Shown piece by piece: positions 26,952 through 35,194 of a stretch of DNA of 64,000 nucleotides. The notes under the pieces were generated by a model that ran no database searches, had not been told where the DNA came from, and was given only the letters and a program-made list of their open reading frames with translations. The position numbers and the translations under genes were made by a program. Source of the stretch: Bacteroidota bacterium (GTDB lineage Bacteria; Bacteroidota; Bacteroidia; Chitinophagales; Chitinophagaceae); the NCBI GenBank assembly GCA_028876495.1, contig JAGWRO010000098.1, positions 1 to 64,000 on the forward strand, read 5' to 3'. Numbering within the stretch: the stretch's first letter is position 1; the number at the start of each line of letters is the position of its first letter.

Positions 26952-28067
26952 ATGAACAAGAACATAACCGTAATTTCCGGAGATGGTGTTGGCCCGGAAG
27001 TAACTAATGAAACTTTAAAAGTACTTGGCGCAATTGCATTAAAATTTAATCACCATTTTAATTATACCCAATGTCTGATGGGAGGAATCGCAATTGAGAA
27101 AACCGGCGATCCGCTACCGCACGAAACTATAGACAGTTGTCTTAAAAGCGACGCGGTTTTATTAGGCGCTATCGGACTTCCAAAATATGATAATGATCCT
27201 TCTTTGAAAGTGAGGCCTGAACAGGGATTGTTACGATTAAGAAAAGGTTTGCAATTATTTGCCAACATTCGCCCGGTAACAACTTATAAATCACTCCACC
27301 ATCTTTCGCCTTTGAAAGCAAAGAATTTGGCTGATGTTGATTTTGTGATTTATCGTGAGCTTACAGGAGGAATTTATTTTGGAAAAAAAGAACTGAATGA
27401 AGAAGGAACTGAAGCTTCAGATCTTTGCATTTACAATAAAGATGAAATATCAAGAATAACACATTTGGCTTTTAAGGCAGCGCAAAAAAGAAAGAAAAGA
27501 TTAACGCTGGTTGATAAAGCAAATGTGTTGGAAACTTCAAGGTTGTGGAGAAAAAATGTTCAGGAAATTTCCACCACCTACCCTGATGTAAAAGTAGATT
27601 ATATGTTTGTGGATAATGCATCTATGCAGATCATTGTAAATCCGAAACAATTCGACGTAATCCTTACTGAGAATATGTTTGGAGATATTTTAAGTGACGA
27701 GGCAAGTGTGTTAAGTGGTTCATTAGGTTTATTACCTTCCTCATCAATAGGCGAAGTAAATGCCTTGTTTGAACCAATTCATGGATCATACCCGCAGGCT
27801 GCAGGAAAAGACATTGCCAATCCTGTGGGTTCCATTTTATCCGGCGCTTTAATGATGGAACATTTTGGATTACATGAAGAAGCGAAAATGATAAGAGACG
27901 CTGTCGACTGGACGTTGAGCAATGGTTTTGTGACGCAAGACATCGATCCGGTAAATTCTTATTTCACTTCTACCATTGGTGAATTAGTAAGTAATTATAT
28001 TTCAAATGATATTCCGCAAAACTCCAACATCAGCAATATGGCGCTGGGGCAAACGACTATCATTTGA
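26952..28067 (+). CDS. leuB: 3-isopropylmalate dehydrogenase, copy 1
   Basis: This 371-residue beta-decarboxylating dehydrogenase oxidises 3-isopropylmalate with NAD. Motifs are ISGDGVGPEV, the substrate loop LRLRKGLQLFANIRP, YRELTGGIYFG, DKANVLETSRLW, the metal-site DILSDEAS, and the NAD site FEPIHGSYPQAAGKDIANP. It closes the leuA-ABC-leuB group; a promoter and attenuator follow. A second copy at 40622 is clearly diverged (for example GHPKYDND against GLPKYDND), so the two may differ in substrate preference. Confidence 0.92.
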   Translation: MNKNITVISGDGVGPEVTNETLKVLGAIALKFNHHFNYTQCLMGGIAIEKTGDPLPHETIDSCLKSDAVLLGAIGLPKYDNDPSLKVRPEQGLLRLRKGLQLFANIRPVTTYKSLHHLSPLKAKNLADVDFVIYRELTGGIYFGKKELNEEGTEASDLCIYNKDEISRITHLAFKAAQKRKKRLTLVDKANVLETSRLWRKNVQEISTTYPDVKVDYMFVDNASMQIIVNPKQFDVILTENMFGDILSDEASVLSGSLGLLPSSSIGEVNALFEPIHGSYPQAAGKDIANPVGSILSGALMMEHFGLHEEAKMIRDAVDWTLSNGFVTQDIDPVNSYFTSTIGELVSNYISNDIPQNSNISNMALGQTTII

Positions 28068-28083
28068 AAGTGAAAAAAAGTTC

Positions 28084-28115
28084 TTTGTTTTTTTAAAAAG
28101 GTAATGCTAAGTTTG
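28084..28115 (+). promoter_or_regulatory. Bacteroidota-type promoter of the ilv operon
   Basis: -33 element TTTG (28084-28087), 20-nt spacer, and -7 element TAAGTTTG (28108-28115), an exact match to the TAnnTTTG consensus of the primary sigma factor of this phylum. Transcription should start about 28120-28125, shortly before the leader peptide ATG. Confidence 0.75.
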
Positions 28116-28134
28116 CTTTTCAATTCTTCACCTG

Positions 28135-28242
28135 ATGTTGAAAGGCAAAATTTATAATGGCATTAAAAATATTTCAGTGATCGTCATCGCTGTCATAGTC
28201 ATTATTATACCTTTTACCATTGGAGGAGGATCAGCTTGTTAA
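28135..28242 (+). CDS. ilvL: ilv operon leader peptide
   Basis: This 35-residue ORF is too short for routine calling. It starts MLKGKIYNGIKN and then has a block, residues 13-25, in which 11 of 13 residues are Ile or Val (ISVIVIAVIVIII), followed by PFTIGGGSAC. The core resembles the E. coli ilvGMEDA leader, which contains VVISVVVIIIP (recalled). It lies 20 nt after a consensus -7 element and is followed 20 nt later by a terminator, then by ilvE. This layout indicates a regulatory peptide whose translation senses charged tRNA-Ile and tRNA-Val. A small membrane peptide is the alternative, since the block is also hydrophobic, but position and RNA pairing favour attenuation. Confidence 0.85.
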   Translation: MLKGKIYNGIKNISVIVIAVIVIIIPFTIGGGSAC

Positions 28243-28291
28243 AACAATAAAATCAACAATAGCCCTGCCTCCAAAAGAAGCGGGGTTTTTT
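28220..28291 (+). terminator. ilv attenuator: terminator and antiterminator
   Basis: Terminator: CCCTGC (28263-28268) pairs with GCGGGG (28280-28285), extended past one mismatch by TC (28270-28271) with GA (28277-28278), loop CAAAA, then six T (28286-28291) and ATTTT. Antiterminator: TTGGAGG (28220-28226, inside leader codons 28-31) pairs perfectly with CCTCCAA (28268-28274), consuming the 5' terminator arm. A ribosome stalled in the Ile/Val block leaves TTGGAGG free, so the antiterminator can form; one that reaches the stop at 28240 covers it, so the terminator forms. Confidence 0.82.
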
Positions 28292-28315
28292 ATTTTAATC
28301 CCTTAAAAAAAATTT

Positions 28316-29215
28316 ATGTATTACAACAACGATACTTTTATCTATTGGAACGGGAAGATTATAAAGGCTTCCGAAGCAAAAATTGATTTGTACAGCGAAA
28401 CGATGCATTATGGTTATGGCGTTTTTGAAGGGATCCGTTCTTATAAAATAATAGATGGTGGAACAAAAATTTTTAAAGAAGTTGAGCATTTTGAAAGACT
28501 AAAAAATTCTGCACGTGCATTAAATCTTCCTTACGAATGGAACAGTGAAGAATTAATTGCTGCCACCTATGAAATTTTGAAGCTTAATAATATACAGGAT
28601 GCCTATATCCGGCCGTTAGTTTACGCTCCGGCAAATATGAGTTTCAGTGTGAACAACGAATCTTTTATCGTAATTGAAACCTGGCAAATGCAACCTTTTT
28701 TGGGAGAGAAATTATTAAATGTAATGACCTCTTCTTTTGAAAGGCCCAATCCGAAAGCTTTTAAAATCGAAGCAAAAGCAACCGGCCATTATGTAAATTC
28801 TATTCTCGCCAGCCAGGAAGCAAAAGCAAAAGGTTTTGATGAAGCTTTATTAAAAGACATGCAAGGATATGTAGCAGAAGCGCCGGGCGCGAATATTTTC
28901 ATGGAAAAAGATGGTGCACTTGTAACGCCTCAGTTAGGAAATATTCTTCCGGGAATTACGCGAGCAACTGTTTTTGAAATTTGCAATGAATTGAATATTC
29001 CGGTAATTGAAAAACAAATTACACTTGCTGAACTTCATGAAGCCGATAGCGCTTTCTTTTGTGGCACAGCCGCCGAAATCATTGGCATTGCTACACTTGA
29101 TAAAATTCCTTTCAAAAAAGACTGGAATGATTCACTCGGCAGCATTATTCAAAAAGAATATAAAGATCTTGTTACCGGAAAAACGAAAAAAGAACAATTA
29201 GAAGCGGCAAATTAA
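28316..29215 (+). CDS. ilvE: branched-chain amino acid aminotransferase
   Basis: This 299-residue class IV PLP aminotransferase interconverts Ile, Val and Leu with their 2-oxo acids. Visible are [14 protein letters not shown] (31-44), RPLVYAP, the PLP lysine at about 154 in [14 protein letters not shown], and the phosphate-binding turn [15 protein letters not shown]. It is the first structural gene after the ilv attenuator, 24 nt past the T run, so all transcription from that promoter is gated by the leader. Confidence 0.94.
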   Translation: MYYNNDTFIYWNGKIIKASEAKIDLYSETMHYGYGVFEGIRSYKIIDGGTKIFKEVEHFERLKNSARALNLPYEWNSEELIAATYEILKLNNIQDAYIRPLVYAPANMSFSVNNESFIVIETWQMQPFLGEKLLNVMTSSFERPNPKAFKIEAKATGHYVNSILASQEAKAKGFDEALLKDMQGYVAEAPGANIFMEKDGALVTPQLGNILPGITRATVFEICNELNIPVIEKQITLAELHEADSAFFCGTAAEIIGIATLDKIPFKKDWNDSLGSIIQKEYKDLVTGKTKKEQLEAAN

Positions 29216-29219
29216 TCCA

Positions 29220-29228
29220 ACAGTAAAC
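29220..29228 (+). repeat. CAGTAAAC motif between ilvE and ilvD
   Basis: ACAGTAAACAAACAAATAA, 4 nt after the ilvE stop and 39 nt before the ilvD ATG; the tail is AAGATTTTAATTT. Confidence 0.5.
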
Positions 29229-29258
29229 AAACAAATAATTAAGATTTTAATTTCAGAC

Positions 29259-30962
29259 ATGAGCGAAACATTAGTAAATACCGAACTCAATAAATACAGT
29301 AAGACACTTACACAGGATGAAACGCTACCGGGAGCGCAGGCGATGTATTATGCTATTGGTTTTAAGGAAGAAGATTTTAAAAAAGCACAGGTTGGCATTG
29401 TAAGTATGGGCTGGGACGGAAATCCGTGTAACATGCACCTTAACGATCTTGCTACTTCGGTAAAGAAAAGCGTAAACAATGTGGAAGGATTACTGGGCCT
29501 TCGGTTTTACACCATCGGAGTAAGTGATGGAATCAGTATGGGAACAGATGGAATGCGCTTTAGTTTGGTAAGCCGCGATTTGATTGCTGACAGTATCGAG
29601 ACCAATGCAAGCTCGCAATATTATGATGCAATTGTAGCCATACCGGGGTGTGATAAAAATATGCCGGGTTCCATCATGGCAATGGGAAGGTTGAATCGTC
29701 CGGGGATTATGTTATACGGCGGCACTATTGCACCGGGGCATTATAAAGGAGAAGATTTAAATATTGTATCAGCTTTTGAAGCGTTAGGACAAAAGATCGC
29801 AGGCAACCTAGATGAAGCTGATTTTAAAGGAATTGTGCGCCATGCTTGTCCGGGGGCGGGAGCATGTGGCGGAATGTATACTGCCAACACGATGGCCAGC
29901 GCCATTGAAGCTTTGGGAATGAGTTTACCCAATTCCTCAAGCAATCCTGCGCTCAGCAAAGACAAAGAAAAGGAATGCGCGGCGATGGGAGAAGCGATAA
30001 AAAATATATTGGAAAAAGATATCAAACCAAGAGACATCATGACGCGCAAGGCATTTGAAAATGCAATTACGCTTGTGATGGTTATGGGAGGAAGTACCAA
30101 CGCTGTACTTCATTTGATAGCTATGGCAAAAAGTGTTGATGTAAAATTAACTCCGGATGATTTCCAAATGATAAGTAATAAAATACCCATGCTTGCCGAT
30201 TTTAAACCAAGTGGAAAATATCTGATGCAGGATTTGCACGATCATGGGGGTGTGCCCGCGGTAATGAAATACTTATTGGGCAAAGGTTTGTTGTATGGAG
30301 ATTGCATCACCGTAACAGGAAAAACCGTTGCTGAAAATTTGAAAAATGCTCCCGATCTTGATTTTGAAAAGCAGGATATTATTCGCCCGCTGGAAAATCC
30401 TATTAAAGCAACAGGCCATTTACAAATATTATATGGCAACCTTGCGGAAGGCGGAAGCGTTGCAAAAATTACAGGAAAAGAAGGCAACCGATTTGAAGGA
30501 ACTGCAAGAGTTTTTGACGGCGAGCATGATTTGATAAAAGGAATACAAAGCGGGAGAGTTCATGCAGGCGATGTAGTTGTAATCAGAAACATCGGGCCAA
30601 AAGGCGCGCCGGGAATGCCTGAAATGCTGAAACCGACGGGAGCTATTATCGGTGCGGGTTTGGGCAAATCTGTAGCTTTAATTACCGATGGAAGATTTAG
30701 CGGCGGCACACATGGTTTTGTCGTCGGACACATAACTCCTGAAGCTTTTGAAGGTGGCTTGTTAGGTTTGGTAAAAGATGATGATATTATTGAAATAGAT
30801 GCAGTGAAAAATACATTGAATTTAAAAGTGAGTGAAGATGAAATTGCCAAACGGAGAGAAGCATGGCAACGACCTCCATTAAAAGCAACCAACGGAGTTT
30901 TATATAAGTATGCAAAACTGGTGAAAGACGCCAGCCAGGGATGCGTGACCGATGAAAATTAA
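29259..30962 (+). CDS. ilvD: dihydroxy-acid dehydratase
   Basis: This 567-residue Fe-S dehydratase makes 2-oxoisovalerate and 2-oxo-3-methylvalerate. Cluster and active-site landmarks are [14 protein letters not shown] and [21 protein letters not shown], plus [12 protein letters not shown]-like and [21 protein letters not shown] near the C-terminus. Length is normal. It sits between ilvE and the ORF6N gene. Confidence 0.96.
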   Translation: MSETLVNTELNKYSKTLTQDETLPGAQAMYYAIGFKEEDFKKAQVGIVSMGWDGNPCNMHLNDLATSVKKSVNNVEGLLGLRFYTIGVSDGISMGTDGMRFSLVSRDLIADSIETNASSQYYDAIVAIPGCDKNMPGSIMAMGRLNRPGIMLYGGTIAPGHYKGEDLNIVSAFEALGQKIAGNLDEADFKGIVRHACPGAGACGGMYTANTMASAIEALGMSLPNSSSNPALSKDKEKECAAMGEAIKNILEKDIKPRDIMTRKAFENAITLVMVMGGSTNAVLHLIAMAKSVDVKLTPDDFQMISNKIPMLADFKPSGKYLMQDLHDHGGVPAVMKYLLGKGLLYGDCITVTGKTVAENLKNAPDLDFEKQDIIRPLENPIKATGHLQILYGNLAEGGSVAKITGKEGNRFEGTARVFDGEHDLIKGIQSGRVHAGDVVVIRNIGPKGAPGMPEMLKPTGAIIGAGLGKSVALITDGRFSGGTHGFVVGHITPEAFEGGLLGLVKDDDIIEIDAVKNTLNLKVSEDEIAKRREAWQRPPLKATNGVLYKYAKLVKDASQGCVTDEN

Positions 30963-30999
30963 CCTGCAAACATTAGTACGAACTTTTAAAATTTGATAA

Positions 31000-31584
31000 A
31001 TGCAGTTGCAGTCGATACAACATAAAATATTTGAAATAAGAGGACAGAAGGTGATGCTGGACTTCGATTTGGCTGCATTGTATGAAGTGGAAACAAGGGT
31101 ATTTAATCAAGCTGTGAAGAGAAATGTTGACAGTTTCCCTGAAGACTTTATGTTTAGGCTTACAACAAAAGAATGGAACAGTATGAGGTCACAAATTGTG
31201 ACCTCATACATTCAATCGACTGACAATGAAGCTGCTAACGAATCAGAATTTGTGATCAGTTTGCAGAAGAAAAGAAGAAAAGATCTATTGCCTTATGCGT
31301 TTACGGAACACGGGGTAACAATGCTTGCAAGTGTTTTAAAAAGCCCGATTGCAAGAAAAATGAATATCGCAATTGTAAGGGCATTTATTGCACTGCGCAA
31401 ATATGCAATTCAATACAAAGATATTCTTGAACAATTGGATGAATTACGTGAAAAAATCGGAAGCCATGATGCGCAACTAAACCAAATTTATGAAGCTTTA
31501 GAAAATATGTTGGATAAAAAAGTGGAAGAAGAAAATCAACTCGCAGCCTGGAAAAACAGAAAACCAATTGGTTTTAAAAAGTGA
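31000..31584 (+). CDS. ORF6N-domain protein embedded in the ilv operon
   Basis: This 194-residue protein has an N-terminal ORF6N (KilA-N-related) DNA-binding domain, recognisable by the IFEIRGQKVMLDFDLAALYEV block, FPEDFMFRLTTKEW, MRSQIVTS and AFTEHGVTMLASVL. A charged coiled-coil-like C-terminus follows (KDILEQLDELREKIGS). Such proteins are typical of phages and mobile islands. Here it lies 37 nt after ilvD and 27 nt before ilvB, co-oriented and without its own terminator. It looks like an inserted passenger, though a regulatory role in the operon is possible. Confidence 0.88.
   Translation: MQLQSIQHKIFEIRGQKVMLDFDLAALYEVETRVFNQAVKRNVDSFPEDFMFRLTTKEWNSMRSQIVTSYIQSTDNEAANESEFVISLQKKRRKDLLPYAFTEHGVTMLASVLKSPIARKMNIAIVRAFIALRKYAIQYKDILEQLDELREKIGSHDAQLNQIYEALENMLDKKVEEENQLAAWKNRKPIGFKK
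31181..31209. repeat. perfect 29-nt palindrome inside the ORF6N gene
   Basis: GTATGAGGTCACAA (31181-31194), one central A, and TTGTGACCTCATAC (31196-31209) are exact reverse complements. The palindrome encodes the conserved MRSQIVTSY block of the ORF6N domain. Confidence 0.9.
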
Positions 31585-31611
31585 CCTTTTACAAAAATAA
31601 AAAATATTATT

Positions 31612-33357
31612 ATGAATACGCTCGAATTAGAAGAAGAAAAAAAAGCAAAAGCCACTTCTAAAAAGACAATAAACGTTTCAGGTTCTGTTGCTCTTTTGGA
31701 GATCCTGATGGCTGAAAAAGTAGATACGATTTTCGGATATCCCGGCGGTGCCATCATGCCGATTTACGATGCATTATATGATTATAATGAAAAGATTAAC
31801 CATATTTTAGTTCGTCATGAACAGGGTTCAATACACGCTGCACAGGGATATGCGAGAACATCCGGAAGGGTCGGTGTTGTATTTGCAACCAGCGGGCCGG
31901 GCGCTACCAATTTGGTAACCGGTCTTGCAGACGCGATGATTGACAGCACTCCGCTGGTTTGCATTACAGGACAGGTTTTCGCGCATCTTTTGGGAACCGA
32001 TGCTTTCCAGGAAACAGACGTAGTAAATATTACCACGCCGGTAACCAAATGGAATTATCAAATTACGGATGCAACTGAAATCCCTTCAGTTCTGGCAAAA
32101 GCTTTTTATATCGCCAAAAGCGGAAGACCCGGTCCGGTATTGATCGATATTACCAAAAACGCACAAATTCAAAAATTCGATTTTGAAGGTTACACAACGT
32201 GCAACCATATACGCAGTTACCGGCCCAAACCAATCGTTCGTGAAGAATATGTTGTCGAAGCTGCCAGGTTAATAAACGAAGCCAAAAAGCCTTTTGTAAT
32301 TTTCGGGCAGGGCGTTATTCTTGGAAGCGCCGAAAAAGAATTTCAAAACTTTATTGAAAAAGGTGGCCTGCCTGCGGCATGGACGATTCTTGGATTGAGC
32401 GCTCTTGCAACGGATCATCCGCTGAATGTTGGAATGTTGGGAATGCACGGAAATTATGGCCCCAATGTTTTGACAAACGATTGTGATGTATTGATTGCTG
32501 TAGGAATGCGTTTTGATGATCGTGTTACCGGGAGACTTGATAAATATGCTAAGCAGGCAAAAATAATTCACCTTGATATTGATCCTTCAGAGATTGATAA
32601 GAATGTAAAAACAACCGTACCCGTTTGGGGCGATTGCAAAGAAACTTTGCCGTTGCTTACGAAGTTGATCGACAAAAAATCTCATGAAAAATGGTTGCAA
32701 AAATTTGAAGAATTAAAAGAGAGAGAAACTGAAGCTTGTTTTAAAAAAGACCTCACTCCCACTTCAGATGCACTTTCTATGGGAGAAGTGATCAATCTTC
32801 TAAATGAACTCACAGATGGCAATGCGGTAATTGTTTCTGATGTAGGCCAGCACCAGATGGTAGCTTGCCGTTATGCAAAATTCAAAAAATCAAGAAGCAA
32901 TGTAACTTCCGGCGGATTGGGTACAATGGGTTTTGGCCTGCCGGCAGCAATAGGCGCTAAATTTGGAGCTCCGGAAAGAACCGTAATTGCTGTAATTGGA
33001 GATGGCGGCTTTCAAATGACCTTGCAGGAATTAGGAACTATCATGCAAAACAACGTTGATGTAAAAATTGTAATTCTCAATAACGAATTCCTGGGCATGG
33101 TGCGTCAATGGCAGGAATTATTTAATGAAAGAAGATATTCTTTTACAGACATCCAAAGTCCCGACTTTGTAGCACTGGCCGCATCTTATCATATCAATGG
33201 AAAAAGAGTTTCAAAACGCGATCAGCTAAAGAGTTCTTTAAAAGAAATGCTTGACAGTGATGGAGCTCATCTTTTGGAGGTAATAGTTGGAAAAGAACAT
33301 AACGTATTTCCAATGGTGCCGCAAGGTTGCAGCGTTTCTGAAATCCGTTTATCTTAA
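31612..33357 (+). CDS. ilvB: acetolactate synthase, large subunit
   Basis: This 581-residue TPP enzyme forms acetolactate or acetohydroxybutyrate. TPP and substrate motifs are FGYPGGAIMPIYDAL, LVRHEQGSIHAAQGYARTSG (catalytic Glu), GPGATNLVTGLADAM, and the metal-binding GDGGFQMTLQELGT...NN block. The first 22 residues (charged, EEEKKAKATSKK) are an extension before the conserved core. It is followed after 27 nt by its regulatory subunit. Confidence 0.95.
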   Translation: MNTLELEEEKKAKATSKKTINVSGSVALLEILMAEKVDTIFGYPGGAIMPIYDALYDYNEKINHILVRHEQGSIHAAQGYARTSGRVGVVFATSGPGATNLVTGLADAMIDSTPLVCITGQVFAHLLGTDAFQETDVVNITTPVTKWNYQITDATEIPSVLAKAFYIAKSGRPGPVLIDITKNAQIQKFDFEGYTTCNHIRSYRPKPIVREEYVVEAARLINEAKKPFVIFGQGVILGSAEKEFQNFIEKGGLPAAWTILGLSALATDHPLNVGMLGMHGNYGPNVLTNDCDVLIAVGMRFDDRVTGRLDKYAKQAKIIHLDIDPSEIDKNVKTTVPVWGDCKETLPLLTKLIDKKSHEKWLQKFEELKERETEACFKKDLTPTSDALSMGEVINLLNELTDGNAVIVSDVGQHQMVACRYAKFKKSRSNVTSGGLGTMGFGLPAAIGAKFGAPERTVIAVIGDGGFQMTLQELGTIMQNNVDVKIVILNNEFLGMVRQWQELFNERRYSFTDIQSPDFVALAASYHINGKRVSKRDQLKSSLKEMLDSDGAHLLEVIVGKEHNVFPMVPQGCSVSEIRLS

Positions 33358-33384
33358 TTTCTTATTGAAAAAAAATTAAAAATC

Positions 33385-34023
33385 ATGAACATCGACGAAA
33401 TAAAAAATTCCAATAATTCTTCATTTACTACACCAGGCAAACAGGAATATACAATCACCGTTTATACCGAAAACCAGATTGGGATACTAAACAGGATCTC
33501 CATTATTTTTTCCCGAAGAAAAATTAATATTCACAATCTCAATACTTCGCCTTCAGAAGTACAAGGAATACATCGTTTCAATATTGTGATTGAAGAAACT
33601 GAAGAAGTATTAAAAAAATTAGTCAGGCAAATCGAAAAACAAGTGGATGTGTTAAAAGCCTACTATAATACAAATGATGAGATCATCTGGCAGGAAATGG
33701 CTTTGTACAAAGTACCGACAGAAGCCATTATGGAAAAAGCGAAAGTAGAAAGATTACTTCACCAGTTTGGCGCAAGAGTGGTAGCCATTCGTAAAGATTA
33801 TACCGTTTTTGAGACTACCGGCCATCGTGAAGAAACTGATAAACTGATTTCGGCGCTGGAACCTTATGGATTAATAGAATTTGTAAGAAGCGCCCGCGTA
33901 GCTATTATCAAAGAAAGTATGGGCTTCCATTCCAAAGTAAAAGAATTTGAACAAAGAGAACCAGGCAGTGAAGTAATAGAAAATGAATATTTAGATAAAC
34001 AGAGTGAAGTATTTACTATGTAA
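33385..34023 (+). CDS. ilvN: acetolactate synthase, regulatory subunit
   Basis: This 212-residue small subunit has an N-terminal ACT domain (ITVYTENQIGILNRISIIF, then KINIHNLNTSP) that usually binds valine for feedback inhibition, and a C-terminal ALS-ss domain. It is longer than the roughly 160-170 residues common in proteobacteria, because of an N-terminal tail and a C-terminal extension (VKEFEQREPGSEVIENEY). It is adjacent to ilvB as expected. Confidence 0.93.
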   Translation: MNIDEIKNSNNSSFTTPGKQEYTITVYTENQIGILNRISIIFSRRKINIHNLNTSPSEVQGIHRFNIVIEETEEVLKKLVRQIEKQVDVLKAYYNTNDEIIWQEMALYKVPTEAIMEKAKVERLLHQFGARVVAIRKDYTVFETTGHREETDKLISALEPYGLIEFVRSARVAIIKESMGFHSKVKEFEQREPGSEVIENEYLDKQSEVFTM

Positions 34024-34027
34024 AATA

Positions 34028-34036
34028 GCAGTAAAC
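34028..34036 (+). repeat. CAGTAAAC motif between ilvN and ilvC
   Basis: GCAGTAAACAAACAAATAA, 4 nt after the ilvN stop and 40 nt before the ilvC ATG, almost the same geometry as the ilvE-ilvD copy. Confidence 0.5.
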
Positions 34037-34067
34037 AAACAAATAAATTAAATTTTAAAACAAAAAC

Positions 34068-35123
34068 ATGGCGACATTAAATTTTGCAGGAACAGAAGAA
34101 AAAGTAGTAACACGGGAAGAATTTCCTTTATCAAAAGCGCAGGAAATATTGAAAGATGAAGTAGTAGCAGTAATCGGCTATGGTGTTCAGGGGCCGGGAC
34201 AGGCTTTAAACCAACGCGATAATGGTATCAACGTAATTGTTGGCCAAAGAAAAAATTCAAAGAGTTGGGACAAGGCAATCCAAGACGGATTTGTAGAAGG
34301 AAAAACTTTGTTTGAAATTGAAGAAGCGTTGGAAAAAGGAACCATTATTTGCTATTTGCTAAGCGATGCAGCACAAATTGCAATGTGGCCAACCGTAAAA
34401 AAACATTTGACTCCCGGAAAAGCCTTGTACTTTTCTCATGGCTTTGGAATTACTTATAATGATCAAACCGGAATTGTTCCGCCAAAAGATGTAGATGTAT
34501 TTTTAGTGGCACCCAAAGGTTCAGGAACTTCTTTACGCAGAATGTTTTTGCAAGGCCGTGGATTAAACAGCAGCTACGCGATTTTCCAGGATGCAACAGG
34601 GAAAGCCTTTGACAGAGTGGTTGCATTGGGTATTGCAATTGGTTCAGGATATTTATTTGAAACTGATTTTAAGAAAGAAGTATTCAGCGATCTTACAGGC
34701 GAGCGCGGAACTTTAATGGGCGCAATCCAGGGAATTTTTGCTGCGCAATTTGAAGTGCTTCGCAAACATGGCCACTCCCCTTCTGAAGCGTTTAATGAAA
34801 CCGTTGAAGAACTTACACAATCATTAATGCCTTTGGTTGCTGAAAACGGAATGGATTGGATGTATGCAAATTGTTCAACAACCGCGCAACGCGGCGCTTT
34901 GGACTGGTGGAAAAAATTCCGTGATGCAACACTTCCTGTATTTAATGATCTATACGAAAGTGTGGCTTCAGGTAAGGAAGCTGAAAAATCTATCAGTTCC
35001 AATTCACAGTCCGATTACCGCGAAAAATTAAATGAAGAATTAAAAGAACTTCGTGAAAGTGAAATGTGGCGTGCAGGAAAAACCGTTAGAAGTTTGAGGC
35101 CTGAAAACCAGGAGCCGGCATAA
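34068..35123 (+). CDS. ilvC: ketol-acid reductoisomerase
   Basis: This 351-residue class I (single knotted domain) KARI carries out isomerisation and NAD(P)H reduction in the Ile/Val pathway. The Rossmann motif is VIGYGVQGPGQALN, the cofactor-specificity loop is VGQRKNSKSWDKA, and the knotted domain has SDLTGERGTLMGAIQGIFAAQFE. A strong hairpin follows the stop. Confidence 0.94.
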   Translation: MATLNFAGTEEKVVTREEFPLSKAQEILKDEVVAVIGYGVQGPGQALNQRDNGINVIVGQRKNSKSWDKAIQDGFVEGKTLFEIEEALEKGTIICYLLSDAAQIAMWPTVKKHLTPGKALYFSHGFGITYNDQTGIVPPKDVDVFLVAPKGSGTSLRRMFLQGRGLNSSYAIFQDATGKAFDRVVALGIAIGSGYLFETDFKKEVFSDLTGERGTLMGAIQGIFAAQFEVLRKHGHSPSEAFNETVEELTQSLMPLVAENGMDWMYANCSTTAQRGALDWWKKFRDATLPVFNDLYESVASGKEAEKSISSNSQSDYREKLNEELKELRESEMWRAGKTVRSLRPENQEPA

Positions 35124-35132
35124 ATTAATTTA

Positions 35133-35166
35133 GTAAGGTTGCCAGCCTTCGAGTTGGCAACCTTAC
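35133..35166 (+). terminator. strong hairpin between ilvC and ilvA
   Basis: Perfect 12-bp arms GTAAGGTTGCCA (35133-35144) and TGGCAACCTTAC (35155-35166) enclose a 10-nt loop. Only a short T run (ATTTTGG) follows. It could be a partial terminator or an mRNA processing or stabilising element setting the ilvC/ilvA ratio. Confidence 0.65.
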
Positions 35167-35194
35167 ATTTTGGTCAACAATTATTATTCAATTA

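Noticed and set aside
28135-28242. The Ile/Val-rich ORF as an ordinary small membrane protein
   Set aside because: Hydrophobicity fits, but the position between a consensus promoter and a terminator before ilvE, and the antiterminator pairing inside its codons, are better explained by attenuation.
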